Notes: generated by a model not told the origin, from the sequence alone. Counted from the first letter of the stretch, positions 1 through 7,419 are shown. The stretch is DNA of 34,960 nt from an uncultured Verrucomicrobiota bacterium (GCA_946623785.1 CAMORM010000012.1:1-34960); one strand, 5' to 3'. Made by a program: numbers and translations.

Positions 1-1611
1 CCGCCCTACCAGGCACAATCAGGCCTTCCCGAAGATGAAGTTGTCCGGATCTTGAGGCCTATCGCGGCGGCGCTTGATTACGCTCATTCCAAGGGTGTGG
101 TTCATCGCGACGTCAAGCCGGCCAACATAATGCTGGCGAAGGATGGGACGCCTTTCATATTGGATTTCGGCATATCGCGCGAGATGCAGGAGACCATGAC
201 TCGCGTCACGGGCAAGCTTTCTAGCGGCACGTTGCTCTATATGAGCCCCGAGCAGTTGCATGGTGCGCCACCAAAGAAGGAACAGGACATTTATTCGTTT
301 GCCGCAATGGCTTATGAATGCATGTCGGGGCATCCTCCTTTTTGCCGTGGTCAGATTGAGTTCCAGATCGACAACGACATGCCTGAACCTTTGGTAGGGC
401 GCGATGACCCCATCGCGCCGCAATCGATTGCAAACTCCATCATGTCGGGTCTCGCGAAGCGACCTGAAGACCGCCCAGCGACTTGCTTGGCGGTTCTCGC
501 GGCGCATGACGTTAACCGTGCAGAACCGGTAGGGTCACGCGTCCCGCGTGACCGCAATGGAGTGATGCCCTTGTCGCGTCCGCATGGTTCACATGCGCTC
601 GCCAAATCTTTAGGCATCCTTGCGCTTATAATGGGTGCGTTTGGATTGTGTGCGCTGCTGATGGTAAACAGAACGGGATTCAATTCTGGAAAACGTTCGG
701 GGGCGCAGTATAAGGGTGTGCGGCATGTTCCTTCCAAACCAATAGTGATTGAGGAAGCTGCCCCTGTAGACGGCGAGCCTCGGTGGTTCACTCTTCCTGG
801 CGGCGTTCAAATGGAGATGGTATATGTTGCGCCAGGCTCGTTCAGGATGGGGAGTGACGTAGGAGAACCCGACGAGAAACCCGTCCATGATGTCCGGCTT
901 ACAAAAGGCTATTGGATTGGCAAGTACCCCATTACGCAGGCGCAGTGGAATGCGCTTGTTACTGCGAACGGCGTTTCGTTTGACCGTGGCAAGCCTGTCC
1001 CATACTTCAGCAGCTCGGGTTCTGGGCGGGACATAGTGGCAGGTCTTGACACCTCCGACTTCCCGATGGAACGCATAAGTTGGGAGGATTGCGACACACT
1101 TGTCAAGGCGTTGAACAAAAATGAGAAAGGCGGCAGAACGTGGGATATGCCCACCGAGGCGCAGTGGGAGTTCGCGGCAAGGGGCGGCAACAAGTCGCGC
1201 GGATACAAGTACAGCGGCGGCGACAACATGGATGATGTCGGCTGGTATTACGAGAACTCAGGGACGAAGAGGCTTTCTGATAGTGAATGGGAGTTTGAAG
1301 CCCTTGGGACGAACAAATGCAGAACACATTCCGTACGAGAAAAGGGCGTCGGCAACGAGCTTGGTATCGTAGGCATGAGCGGCAATGTGTGGGAGTGGTG
1401 CCAGGATCTGTATGATGAGAATTATTACTCAAAATGCCCTACGGATGATCCTTGTAATACAGCATCGGGCGGCTACCGTGTCTTGCGCGGCGGCGGCTGG
1501 AACTTCAGCGCGCGGGACTGCCGCTCCGCGCACCGCTACAGGGACATCCCCGGCTACCGCTACGACCTCTACGGCTTCCGCCTCTGCTGCTCCGCAGGAC
1601 CGCGCGAATGA
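1..1611 (+). CDS. Ser/Thr protein kinase fused to FGE-sulfatase (SUMF1-like) domain, 5'-truncated by window edge
   Basis: The reading frame is open from base 1, so the true start and the kinase N-lobe lie outside the window; 536 residues are visible. The kinase C-lobe shows the catalytic loop HRDVKPAN (visible residues 35-42), DFG (55-57) and an SPEQ motif in the APE position (~82-85). A single membrane segment follows at ~201-220. An FGE-sulfatase / C-type-lectin-like domain runs from ~271 to the end, with MVYVAPGSFRMGS, YPITQAQW, PTEAQWEFAARGG, NVWEWCQD and RVLRGGGWN. The kinase is therefore cytoplasmic and the FGE domain most likely outside the membrane. The domain order recalls chlamydial Pkn1-type proteins. 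FGE folds in such fusions usually act as ligand-binding scaffolds, not as formylglycine generators. The C-terminal ~35 residues look hypervariable (see the separate entry). The substrate and ligand are unknown. Confidence 0.9.
   Translation, partial: PPYQAQSGLPEDEVVRILRPIAAALDYAHSKGVVHRDVKPANIMLAKDGTPFILDFGISREMQETMTRVTGKLSSGTLLYMSPEQLHGAPPKKEQDIYSFAAMAYECMSGHPPFCRGQIEFQIDNDMPEPLVGRDDPIAPQSIANSIMSGLAKRPEDRPATCLAVLAAHDVNRAEPVGSRVPRDRNGVMPLSRPHGSHALAKSLGILALIMGAFGLCALLMVNRTGFNSGKRSGAQYKGVRHVPSKPIVIEEAAPVDGEPRWFTLPGGVQMEMVYVAPGSFRMGSDVGEPDEKPVHDVRLTKGYWIGKYPITQAQWNALVTANGVSFDRGKPVPYFSSSGSGRDIVAGLDTSDFPMERISWEDCDTLVKALNKNEKGGRTWDMPTEAQWEFAARGGNKSRGYKYSGGDNMDDVGWYYENSGTKRLSDSEWEFEALGTNKCRTHSVREKGVGNELGIVGMSGNVWEWCQDLYDENYYSKCPTDDPCNTASGGYRVLRGGGWNFSARDCRSAHRYRDIPGYRYDLYGFRLCCSAGPRE
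1471..1605 (+). other. Candidate variable region (VR) of a diversity-generating retroelement
   Basis: At the C-terminal end of the FGE domain the usual Asn-rich stretch (RGGSWNNNARNCRSANRN... GFRL in relatives) is replaced by mixed residues, while the framework W, A-R, C-R-S-A, R, P, R and GFRL is kept. The substituted codons at 1501, 1504, 1507, 1516, 1531, 1537, 1543, 1546, 1555, 1561, 1564, 1567 and 1570 are aac, ttc, agc, gac, cac, tac, gac, atc, tac, tac, gac, ctc and tac. All end in C, as expected if an AAC template was mutated only at its adenines. The gene stops about ten codons after GFRL, the normal place for a VR. No template repeat, Avd or reverse transcriptase is visible in the window. 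Genome-wide preference for C-ending codons weakens the codon argument. Confidence 0.6.
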
Positions 1612-1815
1612 AGATAACCGCCGAACGAAGTGAGGGCCGAGCAACGCGAGGGGATAGCCGAGGGCGAAGCCCGAGAGCCGAGCGGAGCGACAGCGCGAGC
1701 GGAGGAGAGGCGGCCCGCCCGGGATTCGCCTGCGCCGAAGGCGTCAGGTTGCCCGACGAGCACAGCGAGGAGCCTTGCAAAGCAAGGTCGCAAGAGGTCG
1801 AGCGCGGGTTCGCGT
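1612..1815. repeat. Non-coding, low-complexity stretch of short triloop hairpins
   Basis: No credible gene is present. The sequence is rich in GAGC/GCGA words and contains several perfect short hairpins with three-base loops: GGGC-GAA-GCCC near 1665-1675, CGCC-GAA-GGCG at 1733-1743 and CCTTGC-AAA-GCAAGG at 1773-1787. The same style recurs at 34480-34740. It is probably a dispersed intergenic repeat family. The function is unknown. Confidence 0.5.
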
Positions 1816-1870
1816 GATGTAGCGACGGCGTCTCGCCGTCGCGCAACGGCGATGACGCCGTTGCTACATC
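1816..1870. repeat. Palindromic element predicted to form a three-way junction
   Basis: The outer arms GATGTA (1816-1821) and TACATC (1865-1870) enclose two adjacent perfect 9-bp hairpins: 1822-1830 with 1834-1842 (loop TCT), and 1843-1851 with 1856-1864 (loop ATGA). Both inner hairpins carry the same ACGGCG/CGCCGT core, so the element is a doubled palindrome. Pairing covers nearly every base. This resembles REP/BIME or MITE-like dispersed elements; copy number cannot be judged from one window. Confidence 0.7.
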
Positions 1871-1900
1871 GGTGTCCATCCTCGCCGCTTGGTGTAGAAA

Positions 1901-1933
1901 TATGGGGAGCCGCCGGGACGGCGGCTCCCCATA
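1901..1933. repeat. Perfect 14-bp inverted repeat
   Basis: The arm at 1901-1914 (TATGGGGAGCCGCC) is perfectly complementary to 1920-1933, with the loop GGGAC. No T-run follows directly, so it is not a classic intrinsic terminator, although it could act as an RNA-level hairpin after the kinase gene. It belongs to the palindrome cluster at 1816-2029. Confidence 0.75.
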
Positions 1934-2007
1934 GGGTCTTCATACAAGGTCTGGGGTGAGTTTGTACGTTTGACCGCAAAATTTGCGGGCCGGTTTCCGG
2001 TGATTGC

Positions 2008-2029
2008 GGCGGCATGGGGTCATGCCGCC
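2008..2029. repeat. Perfect 9-bp inverted repeat
   Basis: GGCGGCATG (2008-2016) pairs with CATGCCGCC (2021-2029) across the loop GGGT. It is the third palindrome in the same intergenic region and shares GCCGCC-type cores with its neighbours, which suggests a family of dispersed palindromic units. Confidence 0.65.
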
Positions 2030-2043
2030 CTACCGATTCCCGG

Positions 2044-2070
2044 CAACGAATTCCCGACAACGAATTCCCG
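2044..2070. repeat. Tandem 14-bp direct repeat
   Basis: CAACGAATTCCCG occurs at 2044-2056 and again at 2058-2070, separated by one base. A partial copy (GATTCCCGG) precedes it at about 2034-2042. The repeat lies about 50 bases upstream of the promoter for the metallopeptidase gene. It could be an operator or simply expanded low-complexity DNA. Confidence 0.55.
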
Positions 2071-2112
2071 TTTCCCAAAAAACCAAAACTTCCGCTATTC
2101 AATTCTGACGGC

Positions 2113-2125
2113 TTTTTGGTACAAT
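2113..2125 (+). promoter_or_regulatory. Extended -10 promoter (TTTTTGGTACAAT) for the metallopeptidase gene
   Basis: TGG-TACAAT is an extended -10 element (hexamer 2120-2125), preceded by T5. The same string occurs before the Na/Pi transporter and lysC genes. No good -35 is seen. CCGCTATT (2092-2099) is the exact reverse complement of AATAGCGG (2123-2130), so the -10 and start region lie in one arm of an inverted repeat. Predicted transcription start is about 2131-2133. Confidence 0.65.
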
Positions 2126-2131
2126 AGCGGC

Positions 2132-2155
2132 ATGGGAGATGTATGTCGACAATGA
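2132..2155 (+). other. Possible 7-codon leaderless leader ORF (MGDVCRQ)
   Basis: An ATG lies at the predicted transcription start, and the frame ends after seven codons at 2155, 30 bases before the next gene. It could be a leader peptide translated from a leaderless end, or chance. A similar case occurs at 11079. Confidence 0.2.
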
Positions 2156-2185
2156 TTTCTAAAAACCATAGAGAGGAAATGAGTC

Positions 2186-3211
2186 ATGGCGGCGAAGTAC
2201 ACGTTTTCCAGTGAGGAGATGACGGGGCATGAAACTCAAGCGCCGTCCGACGTGAGACAACCCCCAAAGCGTGGCGGCGGTTTGCTGTGGGTCGTGGTTG
2301 TCCTTGTTGCGCTTGCCGTGGCCGCCGGCGTATGGTGGGCCTTGCGGCGGGATGGGGCGCCATCGGGAGGCCAAGACGCAGGGGCGGGCAACGGTCAGGA
2401 GGAAAAGCAGGTGCGCGTGGGAGAGCGGCCAGCTGTCGCCGAGGAGCAGGTTGCCGCGTATCTTACTCCGTCGGCGGCGGAGGTGGAACAGCTGTACGGA
2501 TATGTGGTGAATGCTCCGTTTGTGGCGGAGAATCTGCAGTACCGCGAAAGGCTCAAGAGCACGGCGTTCGTATACGTTGCAACGAACGATGTCGTAAACG
2601 CCTATTCGGGACGGCGGGTCGTGGAAAATGACGGTGGCGAGAAGGGGCTGGCCTTCCACATAGTCTTCATGGGCGGAGCGGCCAGATATGCGCGGCTCGT
2701 GGGCCTCGCGGCCGCTCTTCAGGATGCAGGGCACAAGGACATGCTGAAGCGGTTCGTCGCGGCGATGCCACGTTCATTTTGCGGTCGCTGCAACGAAGAC
2801 GAATGCAAGAAGTTCATCGCCGAGAACGGGCTCGCAGAGGCGATTGCCGACGCGTCCATCCGGCAGAGGGCCTTGTCGTATTCCTCCGGCACTATAGTGA
2901 GCGTCCTGGCACACGAATGCGGGCACCAGGCGCTTGGGCATCTCCTCGCGTTTTCCGAGAAGCAGAATCTTGAAATAGACCGCAACCAGGAGCGCGAGGC
3001 GGATTCGTTCGCGTCGTCAGTCATCAGCGCCTGCCCGTTCGGAGAGTACATCTTCGCCGGGACGCTTTTCTGGCACTACGCCGTCGCGATGCAGTCTGAC
3101 GGTCAGACGGACGCCGGCAACAACCATCCGCTTTCCAGGGAACGCTTTGAGAACTTCGTCCGTGCCAACTCGGACAAGGCCGCGGCGATGGGCATAGTGC
3201 TGGACAAGTGA
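2186..3211 (+). CDS. Membrane-anchored M48-like zinc metallopeptidase
   Basis: 341 residues. A cytoplasmic N-terminus (1-32) precedes one membrane helix (~33-53). A low-complexity linker and a soluble domain on the outer face follow. The zinc site is HECGH at 243-247, with a downstream EREAD segment (269-273) that supplies the third ligand as in M48 peptidases, and NHPLSRERF (313-321) matching the M48 HP-x(3)-R motif. A CxxCx4C cluster (199-207) precedes the active site and is not a general feature of the family. A GAGAGGAAATG-type ribosome site precedes ATG 2186. Unlike HtpX it has only one membrane segment. It appears to be a single-gene unit. A role in envelope protein turnover is inference. 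Confidence 0.75.
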   Translation: MAAKYTFSSEEMTGHETQAPSDVRQPPKRGGGLLWVVVVLVALAVAAGVWWALRRDGAPSGGQDAGAGNGQEEKQVRVGERPAVAEEQVAAYLTPSAAEVEQLYGYVVNAPFVAENLQYRERLKSTAFVYVATNDVVNAYSGRRVVENDGGEKGLAFHIVFMGGAARYARLVGLAAALQDAGHKDMLKRFVAAMPRSFCGRCNEDECKKFIAENGLAEAIADASIRQRALSYSSGTIVSVLAHECGHQALGHLLAFSEKQNLEIDRNQEREADSFASSVISACPFGEYIFAGTLFWHYAVAMQSDGQTDAGNNHPLSRERFENFVRANSDKAAAMGIVLDK

Positions 3212-3314
3212 GTTCGGCTCTTGTCGCATCCGTGGCATCATTTTTGGCTTTCCTGAAAATGTGGCTTTCTGCCGCCGCCGGATGAACATCGGGCTTTCAT
3301 GCGGGCGGGGGTTG

Positions 3315-3324
3315 TGGTAAAATT
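3315..3324 (+). promoter_or_regulatory. Extended -10 promoter for the nadE unit
   Basis: TGG-TAAAAT (3315-3323) has the extended -10 layout seen at the other unit starts. It lies 25 bases before ATG 3349, with GGAGAGG as ribosome site in between. No clear -35 is seen. The 3212-3314 spacer shows no gene. Confidence 0.5.
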
Positions 3325-3348
3325 ACGGAAAGGCAAAGGAGAGGTTCT

Positions 3349-4395
3349 ATGAAGGCCGACTATGGTTCGATATCAGTGCATCCTGATTTCAGGCGCGCGC
3401 TAAGGGAGGGGCGAGTCAAGGCTCCGGCGGTTCTGCCGCGCACGCTCCCGCTTCCGTTCCTCGGCAAGCCAGACAGGGTGTTCGCCATCCAGGTGGCCGG
3501 GCTTGCGGCGAGGCTCGACGCCATCAGGTGCCGCTGCGCGGTGGTGGGTCTGTCCGGCGGGCTCGACAGCGCTCTCGCGCTGCTAGTCACATACGCCGCG
3601 TTCGAGCGGCTCGGACTGCCGAAGTCCGGCATCCGCGTCTACACGATGCCTGGGTTCGGCACGTCCGGACGCACCAGGGGCAACGCAGAGCTCCTCGCGG
3701 AGGGGCTCGGGCTGCGCATCGAGGCCATTTCGATCGCGAAGGCGTGCCGCCAGCACCTCAAGGACATCGGGCACGACGGCAAGACGCCCGACGTCGTGTT
3801 CGAGAACGCGCAGGCGCGCATGCGCACCATGATCCTCATGGACAAGGCCAACATGCTCGGCGGCATCGTGATCGGCACGGGCGACATGAGCGAGATCGCG
3901 CTCGGCTGGTGCACCTTCAACGGCGACCACATGAGCATGTTCGGCGTGAACGCCGGCGTGCCGAAGACGGTCGTCCGCGAAGTCTGCGACTGGTGGTGCG
4001 GCGAATGGGGTCGCGGGCGCAAGGCCGCCCGCGCCATCGAGGACATACTAGCCACGCCCGTGAGCCCGGAACTCGTGCCGGGGAGGAACGGCGAGATCGT
4101 CCAGAAGACGGAAGAGAAGCTCGGGCCCTACGAGCTCCACGACTTCTTCATGCAGGAGATCATCGGCAGGAACCGCGCAAGCGCCGAGGTGTTCGCCGCG
4201 GCGTTCCGGAAGTTCGGCGCGAAGTACGGCGCCGAGGCGATCGGAAAGTGGCTCGCCGTGTTTCGCCGCCGCATAGTGACGCAGGCCTTCAAGCGCAACT
4301 GCGCGCCGGACGGAGTCAAGGTGTTCGCCGACGTCTATTTCGGCCCCAGCGACTGGCACATTCCCTCCGACCTCTCCATTGCGCCGGAAAAATGA
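3349..4395 (+). CDS. nadE: NAD(+) synthase
   Basis: 348 residues. This ATP-pyrophosphatase-fold enzyme amidates nicotinic acid adenine dinucleotide to NAD+ in the last step of NAD synthesis. The PP-loop SGGLDS is at 69-74. GTGDMSEIALGW (176-187) and GDHMSMFGVNAGVPKT that follows it match the conserved deamido-NAD/ATP-binding block of NadE. There is no N-terminal CN-hydrolase (glutaminase) domain, so ammonia must come directly or from a separate amidase; the conserved block nevertheless resembles the synthase half of glutamine-dependent enzymes. The product is longer than typical ammonia-dependent NadE (~275). The stop overlaps the next start as ATGA (4392-4395), indicating translational coupling. 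Confidence 0.88.
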   Translation: MKADYGSISVHPDFRRALREGRVKAPAVLPRTLPLPFLGKPDRVFAIQVAGLAARLDAIRCRCAVVGLSGGLDSALALLVTYAAFERLGLPKSGIRVYTMPGFGTSGRTRGNAELLAEGLGLRIEAISIAKACRQHLKDIGHDGKTPDVVFENAQARMRTMILMDKANMLGGIVIGTGDMSEIALGWCTFNGDHMSMFGVNAGVPKTVVREVCDWWCGEWGRGRKAARAIEDILATPVSPELVPGRNGEIVQKTEEKLGPYELHDFFMQEIIGRNRASAEVFAAAFRKFGAKYGAEAIGKWLAVFRRRIVTQAFKRNCAPDGVKVFADVYFGPSDWHIPSDLSIAPEK

Positions 4396-5123
4396 AGTTC
4401 GACCTCCACATACACTCGTGCCTCTCGCCGTGCGCGAACCTCGAGATGAGTCCGTCCGAGATCGTGAATAAGGCCATCGCGGCGGGCATGGGCGGCATTG
4501 CGCTCACCGACCACCAGTCCGCGCGCAACTGCGAGGCCATTGCCGAGTGCGCAAGGAGGGCCGGGCTCAAGTGTCTCTACGGGATGGAGGTCTGCACCGC
4601 GGAGGAAGTCCACAACCTGTGCCTCTTCGACACCGTGGAGCAGGCCATGGCGATGACGGACTTCGTCTACGCCGCGATGCCGAAACGCGTCAACGACCCG
4701 GACACGTTCGGCGACCAGCCGGTCGTTACGTGGGACGACGACATCGTCGAAATGGAGTGGCGGATACTCGCGATGGGCTGCCGCAGGACGATTCCCGAGG
4801 CTGGCGCGAAATGCCACGAGCTCGGCGGGGTCTTCATCGCCGCGCACATCGACCGCACCGCGTTCTCCGTGTTCTCGCAGCTCGGCTGCATACCGGAGGA
4901 CGCGAAGTACGACGCCGTGGAGTTCTCGCGCACCGCGTCCGCCGAGGCGTGGCTCCCGAAGGCGGCGGGATACGCCGTGACGCGCAGTTCCGACGCGCAC
5001 AACCTCGACGACGTGGCGCTCGTGTGGAGCGAGGCGGAGATCGACGAATTCTCCGTGGCGGCGCTCAAGCGCGCGTTCGAGGCGAAGGCGGTGCGCATAT
5101 CGCCGCCGCTTCTGCGATTTTAG
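4392..5123 (+). CDS. PHP-domain metal-dependent phosphoesterase
   Basis: 243 residues. The PHP fold is shown by DLHIHSCLSPC (HxH at 6-8), LTDHQ (D40, H41), GMEV (E66), AHIDR (H152) and SSDAH (D201, H203). Together these form the usual trinuclear metal site of PHP phosphoesterases. The family includes nucleoside 3',5'-bisphosphate phosphatases and other small-molecule phosphatases; the substrate here cannot be told. ATG 4392 overlaps the nadE stop by four bases, so the two are probably co-translated, and a role near nucleotide or NAD metabolism is inference. It is cytoplasmic, with no signal peptide. Confidence 0.85.
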   Translation: MKFDLHIHSCLSPCANLEMSPSEIVNKAIAAGMGGIALTDHQSARNCEAIAECARRAGLKCLYGMEVCTAEEVHNLCLFDTVEQAMAMTDFVYAAMPKRVNDPDTFGDQPVVTWDDDIVEMEWRILAMGCRRTIPEAGAKCHELGGVFIAAHIDRTAFSVFSQLGCIPEDAKYDAVEFSRTASAEAWLPKAAGYAVTRSSDAHNLDDVALVWSEAEIDEFSVAALKRAFEAKAVRISPPLLRF

Positions 5124-5149
5124 CGAAACAAACAAGGAAGGAAACGGAA

Positions 5150-6697
5150 ATGAAGGAACAGTTCGTCCATGCGAGTCGTCGCGCCGGCGCGGTTGCGCTT
5201 GCCGCATCCGTGGCATTGGCTTCGGCGCAGCTTCTTGCGGAGATCAAGATGGGTGCCCCGTTTACCGACGGCGCCGTCCTGCAGCGCGGGATGAAGGTCC
5301 CGGTGTGGGGCAAGTCGGACAAGGCCGGCGGCACTGTCACTGTGGAGTTCGCCGGCCAGACGAAGACGGGTGCGGTCGGGCAGGACGGCGCGTGGAAGGT
5401 CGAGCTTGACCCGATGGAGGCGTCGAAGGAGAGCCGCACGATGAAGGTGTCCGTTTCCGGCGGCGAATCGGCCGCCGTAAACGACGTTCTCGTGGGCGAA
5501 GTGTGGTTCGCGTCGGGCCAGAGCAACATGGAGTGCCCGATCTGGGGTTGGAGCACCCGCTACCGCGACATGAAGGGCGGGCTCATGACGACGATGACGC
5601 GCCTGCCGTGCGTCCGCTACGTGAAGAGTCCGCACAAGTGGTCCGCGACGCCCGTCGAGGTCTCGGCGAAGTGGTGCAAGTTCACGCCTGAGGACCTCCA
5701 GCTCTTCTATCGCGGCGGCATGGGCGGACGCGGCACGGAGCTTTCGGCCGTCGCGTTCTACTACGCCCGCGAGCTCTACCTCGCGCTTGACGTGCCGATC
5801 GGAATCCTCGACGCGAGCTGGGGCGGGACGAACATCGACGCCTGGACCCCGCGGAGCGGATACGAGGGCTGCGACGCGTCCATCAAGGCGACGGCGGACT
5901 ATCCGGTGAAGAAGGACTGGAAGTCCGAGGACAAGAAGGGGCCGATCATCGGCGCGAACCAGCAGCCGACCGTGCTCTACAACGGAATGGTCGCCCCGTT
6001 CGCGCCGATGGCGATGCGCGGCTTCATCTGGTACCAGGGCTGCCACAACGGGGGTGAATCGCGGCTCTACTGCGCCAAGCTCCATGCGCTCTACGAAGGA
6101 TGGAGGCGCGAATTCGCGAACCCGGACCTCAAGCTCTACCTCGCCCAGCTCGCCCCTTTCAGCAACAACTGGCTCGGCATCTGCATGGCCCAGACGAAGT
6201 TCTGCGCCGAGGAGAAGAACGCGGCGCTCGCCGTCACCGCCGACGTCGGCAACTTCTTCGACATCCACCCGAACGACAAGGAGATCGTCGCCAAGCGCCT
6301 CGTGGTGCACGCGCTCAAGCGCGACTACGGCTTCGCGATCCCGCAGGACGACTCGCCCGTCGTAAAGTCCGTCTCGTTCGCGGACGGCAAGGCGACCGTT
6401 GAGTTCGCCAACGTCAAGAACTGGTACGTCTACGCGCCCGACCGCACACGCGAGCCGGCGTTCGAGCTTGCCGGGGCGGACGGCACCTGGCAGCCGGCGA
6501 AGGTCGTGAACTACCGGCAGGGGAAGGGCAAGGACGGCAAGGTGGGCGACACCGACTACATCGACGGGCCCGTAATAGTCCTTTCGAGCGACAAGGTCGC
6601 CGAGCCGGTCAAGGTCCGCTACATGGGCAAGAGCAAGACGGCCGGCACGCTCTACAACGAGGCGTCGCTCCCGCTCGGCCCGTTCGAGGCCCGCTGA
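5150..6697 (+). CDS. Secreted sialate O-acetylesterase family protein (SGNH hydrolase)
   Basis: 515 residues. The N-terminus (1-~30) is a signal peptide containing SRRAGAV, which is loosely Tat-like. Family features are GAPFTDGAVLQRGMKVPVWG near the start and block I FASGQSNM with catalytic S125. ASWGGTNIDAW gives block II, IWYQGCHNGG block III, and DIHPND with D371/H373 the catalytic end. Such enzymes remove O-acetyl groups from sialic acids or act on acetylated plant and host glycans. Block III normally reads QGE(S/A)N; here the Glu is Cys. An AAGGAAGGAAA ribosome site precedes ATG 5150. It lies 26 bases after the PHP gene and so is probably in the same unit. Location is periplasmic or surface. 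Confidence 0.88.
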   Translation: MKEQFVHASRRAGAVALAASVALASAQLLAEIKMGAPFTDGAVLQRGMKVPVWGKSDKAGGTVTVEFAGQTKTGAVGQDGAWKVELDPMEASKESRTMKVSVSGGESAAVNDVLVGEVWFASGQSNMECPIWGWSTRYRDMKGGLMTTMTRLPCVRYVKSPHKWSATPVEVSAKWCKFTPEDLQLFYRGGMGGRGTELSAVAFYYARELYLALDVPIGILDASWGGTNIDAWTPRSGYEGCDASIKATADYPVKKDWKSEDKKGPIIGANQQPTVLYNGMVAPFAPMAMRGFIWYQGCHNGGESRLYCAKLHALYEGWRREFANPDLKLYLAQLAPFSNNWLGICMAQTKFCAEEKNAALAVTADVGNFFDIHPNDKEIVAKRLVVHALKRDYGFAIPQDDSPVVKSVSFADGKATVEFANVKNWYVYAPDRTREPAFELAGADGTWQPAKVVNYRQGKGKDGKVGDTDYIDGPVIVLSSDKVAEPVKVRYMGKSKTAGTLYNEASLPLGPFEAR

Positions 6698-6748
6698 ACT
6701 CTGCCCCGCGCCCTGGAAGCCGCCCGGGAAACATTTTTCTTTTCTCGC

Positions 6749-6777
6749 TTGCGTTTTCGGCGCGGGTTCGGTATTCT
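6749..6777 (+). promoter_or_regulatory. Sigma-70-type promoter for pal
   Basis: TTGCGT (6749-6754), 17-base spacer, TATTCT (6772-6777), followed by ACGCA. The upstream string TTTCTCGCTTGC recurs at the RRM gene promoter (11034-11045), where the -10 is also followed by ACGCA. Confidence 0.65.
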
Positions 6778-6810
6778 ACGCATATAAAAAACTTTTCAGG
6801 AGAAGAAACA

Positions 6811-7419
6811 ATGAAGCTCGAAAAACTGTTCGCCGTTTCCATAGCCGCCGCTCTCGCCGCCGCCGCGACCGGCTGCCGCTACAACAAGGCCGGTGCTGGC
6901 GCCGATGGCGCAGGAGCCGGCGGTGCTGAGTCTGTTGATGTCGCAGGCGGTCAGGAAGAGGAGCCGAACGTCGACACCATTGTCGGCCCTGCCGGCGCTG
7001 TTGACGACGGCACGCTCGCGAGCGCGCTCGAAAACGGGACTCCGTTCGACCAGAACCCCAACATGAAGCCTGTCGACGGCGCGGACTTCGCACCCGTCTA
7101 CTTCGGCTTCGACTCCACGACCATCCCCAGCGGCGAAATCGCCAAGATCGAGGATGTCGCGAAGGACCTCGCCGCAAACCCGACACACGTCGTGATTGTC
7201 GCCGGCAACTGCGACGAGCGCGGCTCGAACGAGTACAACCTCTCCCTCGGCGAGAACCGCGCGATCATAGTGCGCGACTACCTCGAGCGCCTCGGCGTCA
7301 GCGCGAACCGCATGCAGACGAAGTCCTACGGCGAGGAGAAGCCTGCCGTGACGGGTTCCGGCGAGGCCGTTTGGTCCAAGAACCGCCGCGCCGATTTCGA
7401 GCTGTTCGAGACGAAGTAA
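6811..7419 (+). CDS. pal: Peptidoglycan-associated lipoprotein (OmpA C-terminal domain)
   Basis: 202 residues. A lipoprotein signal peptide ends in the lipobox ATGC (lipidated Cys 22). A Gly/Ala-rich linker leads to an OmpA-like domain from ~85: VYFGFDSTTI, then the peptidoglycan-binding motif CDERGSNEYNLSLGENRA, and a C-terminal SKNRRADF. Pal tethers the outer membrane to peptidoglycan and works with Tol. No tol genes are next to it, unlike in proteobacteria. AGGAGAAG precedes ATG 6811. The lipidating enzyme Lgt is encoded further along the window. tatA follows 39 bases downstream. Confidence 0.9.
   Translation: MKLEKLFAVSIAAALAAAATGCRYNKAGAGADGAGAGGAESVDVAGGQEEEPNVDTIVGPAGAVDDGTLASALENGTPFDQNPNMKPVDGADFAPVYFGFDSTTIPSGEIAKIEDVAKDLAANPTHVVIVAGNCDERGSNEYNLSLGENRAIIVRDYLERLGVSANRMQTKSYGEEKPAVTGSGEAVWSKNRRADFELFETK

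Noticed and set aside
1630-1959. Open frames in the 1612-1960 spacer
   Set aside because: The products are low-complexity Arg/Ala/Glu sequences that read through the palindromes, with no start signals or known motifs.
1612-2185. DGR template repeat or accessory gene next to the variable region
   Set aside because: No stretch resembling 1490-1590 with extra adenines and no Avd- or RT-like frame is present here or elsewhere in the window.
3528-4391. Open frame running from nadE into the PHP gene
   Set aside because: The part over nadE is Arg-rich nonsense in another frame; the real PHP gene begins at ATG 4392, where the PHP motifs begin.
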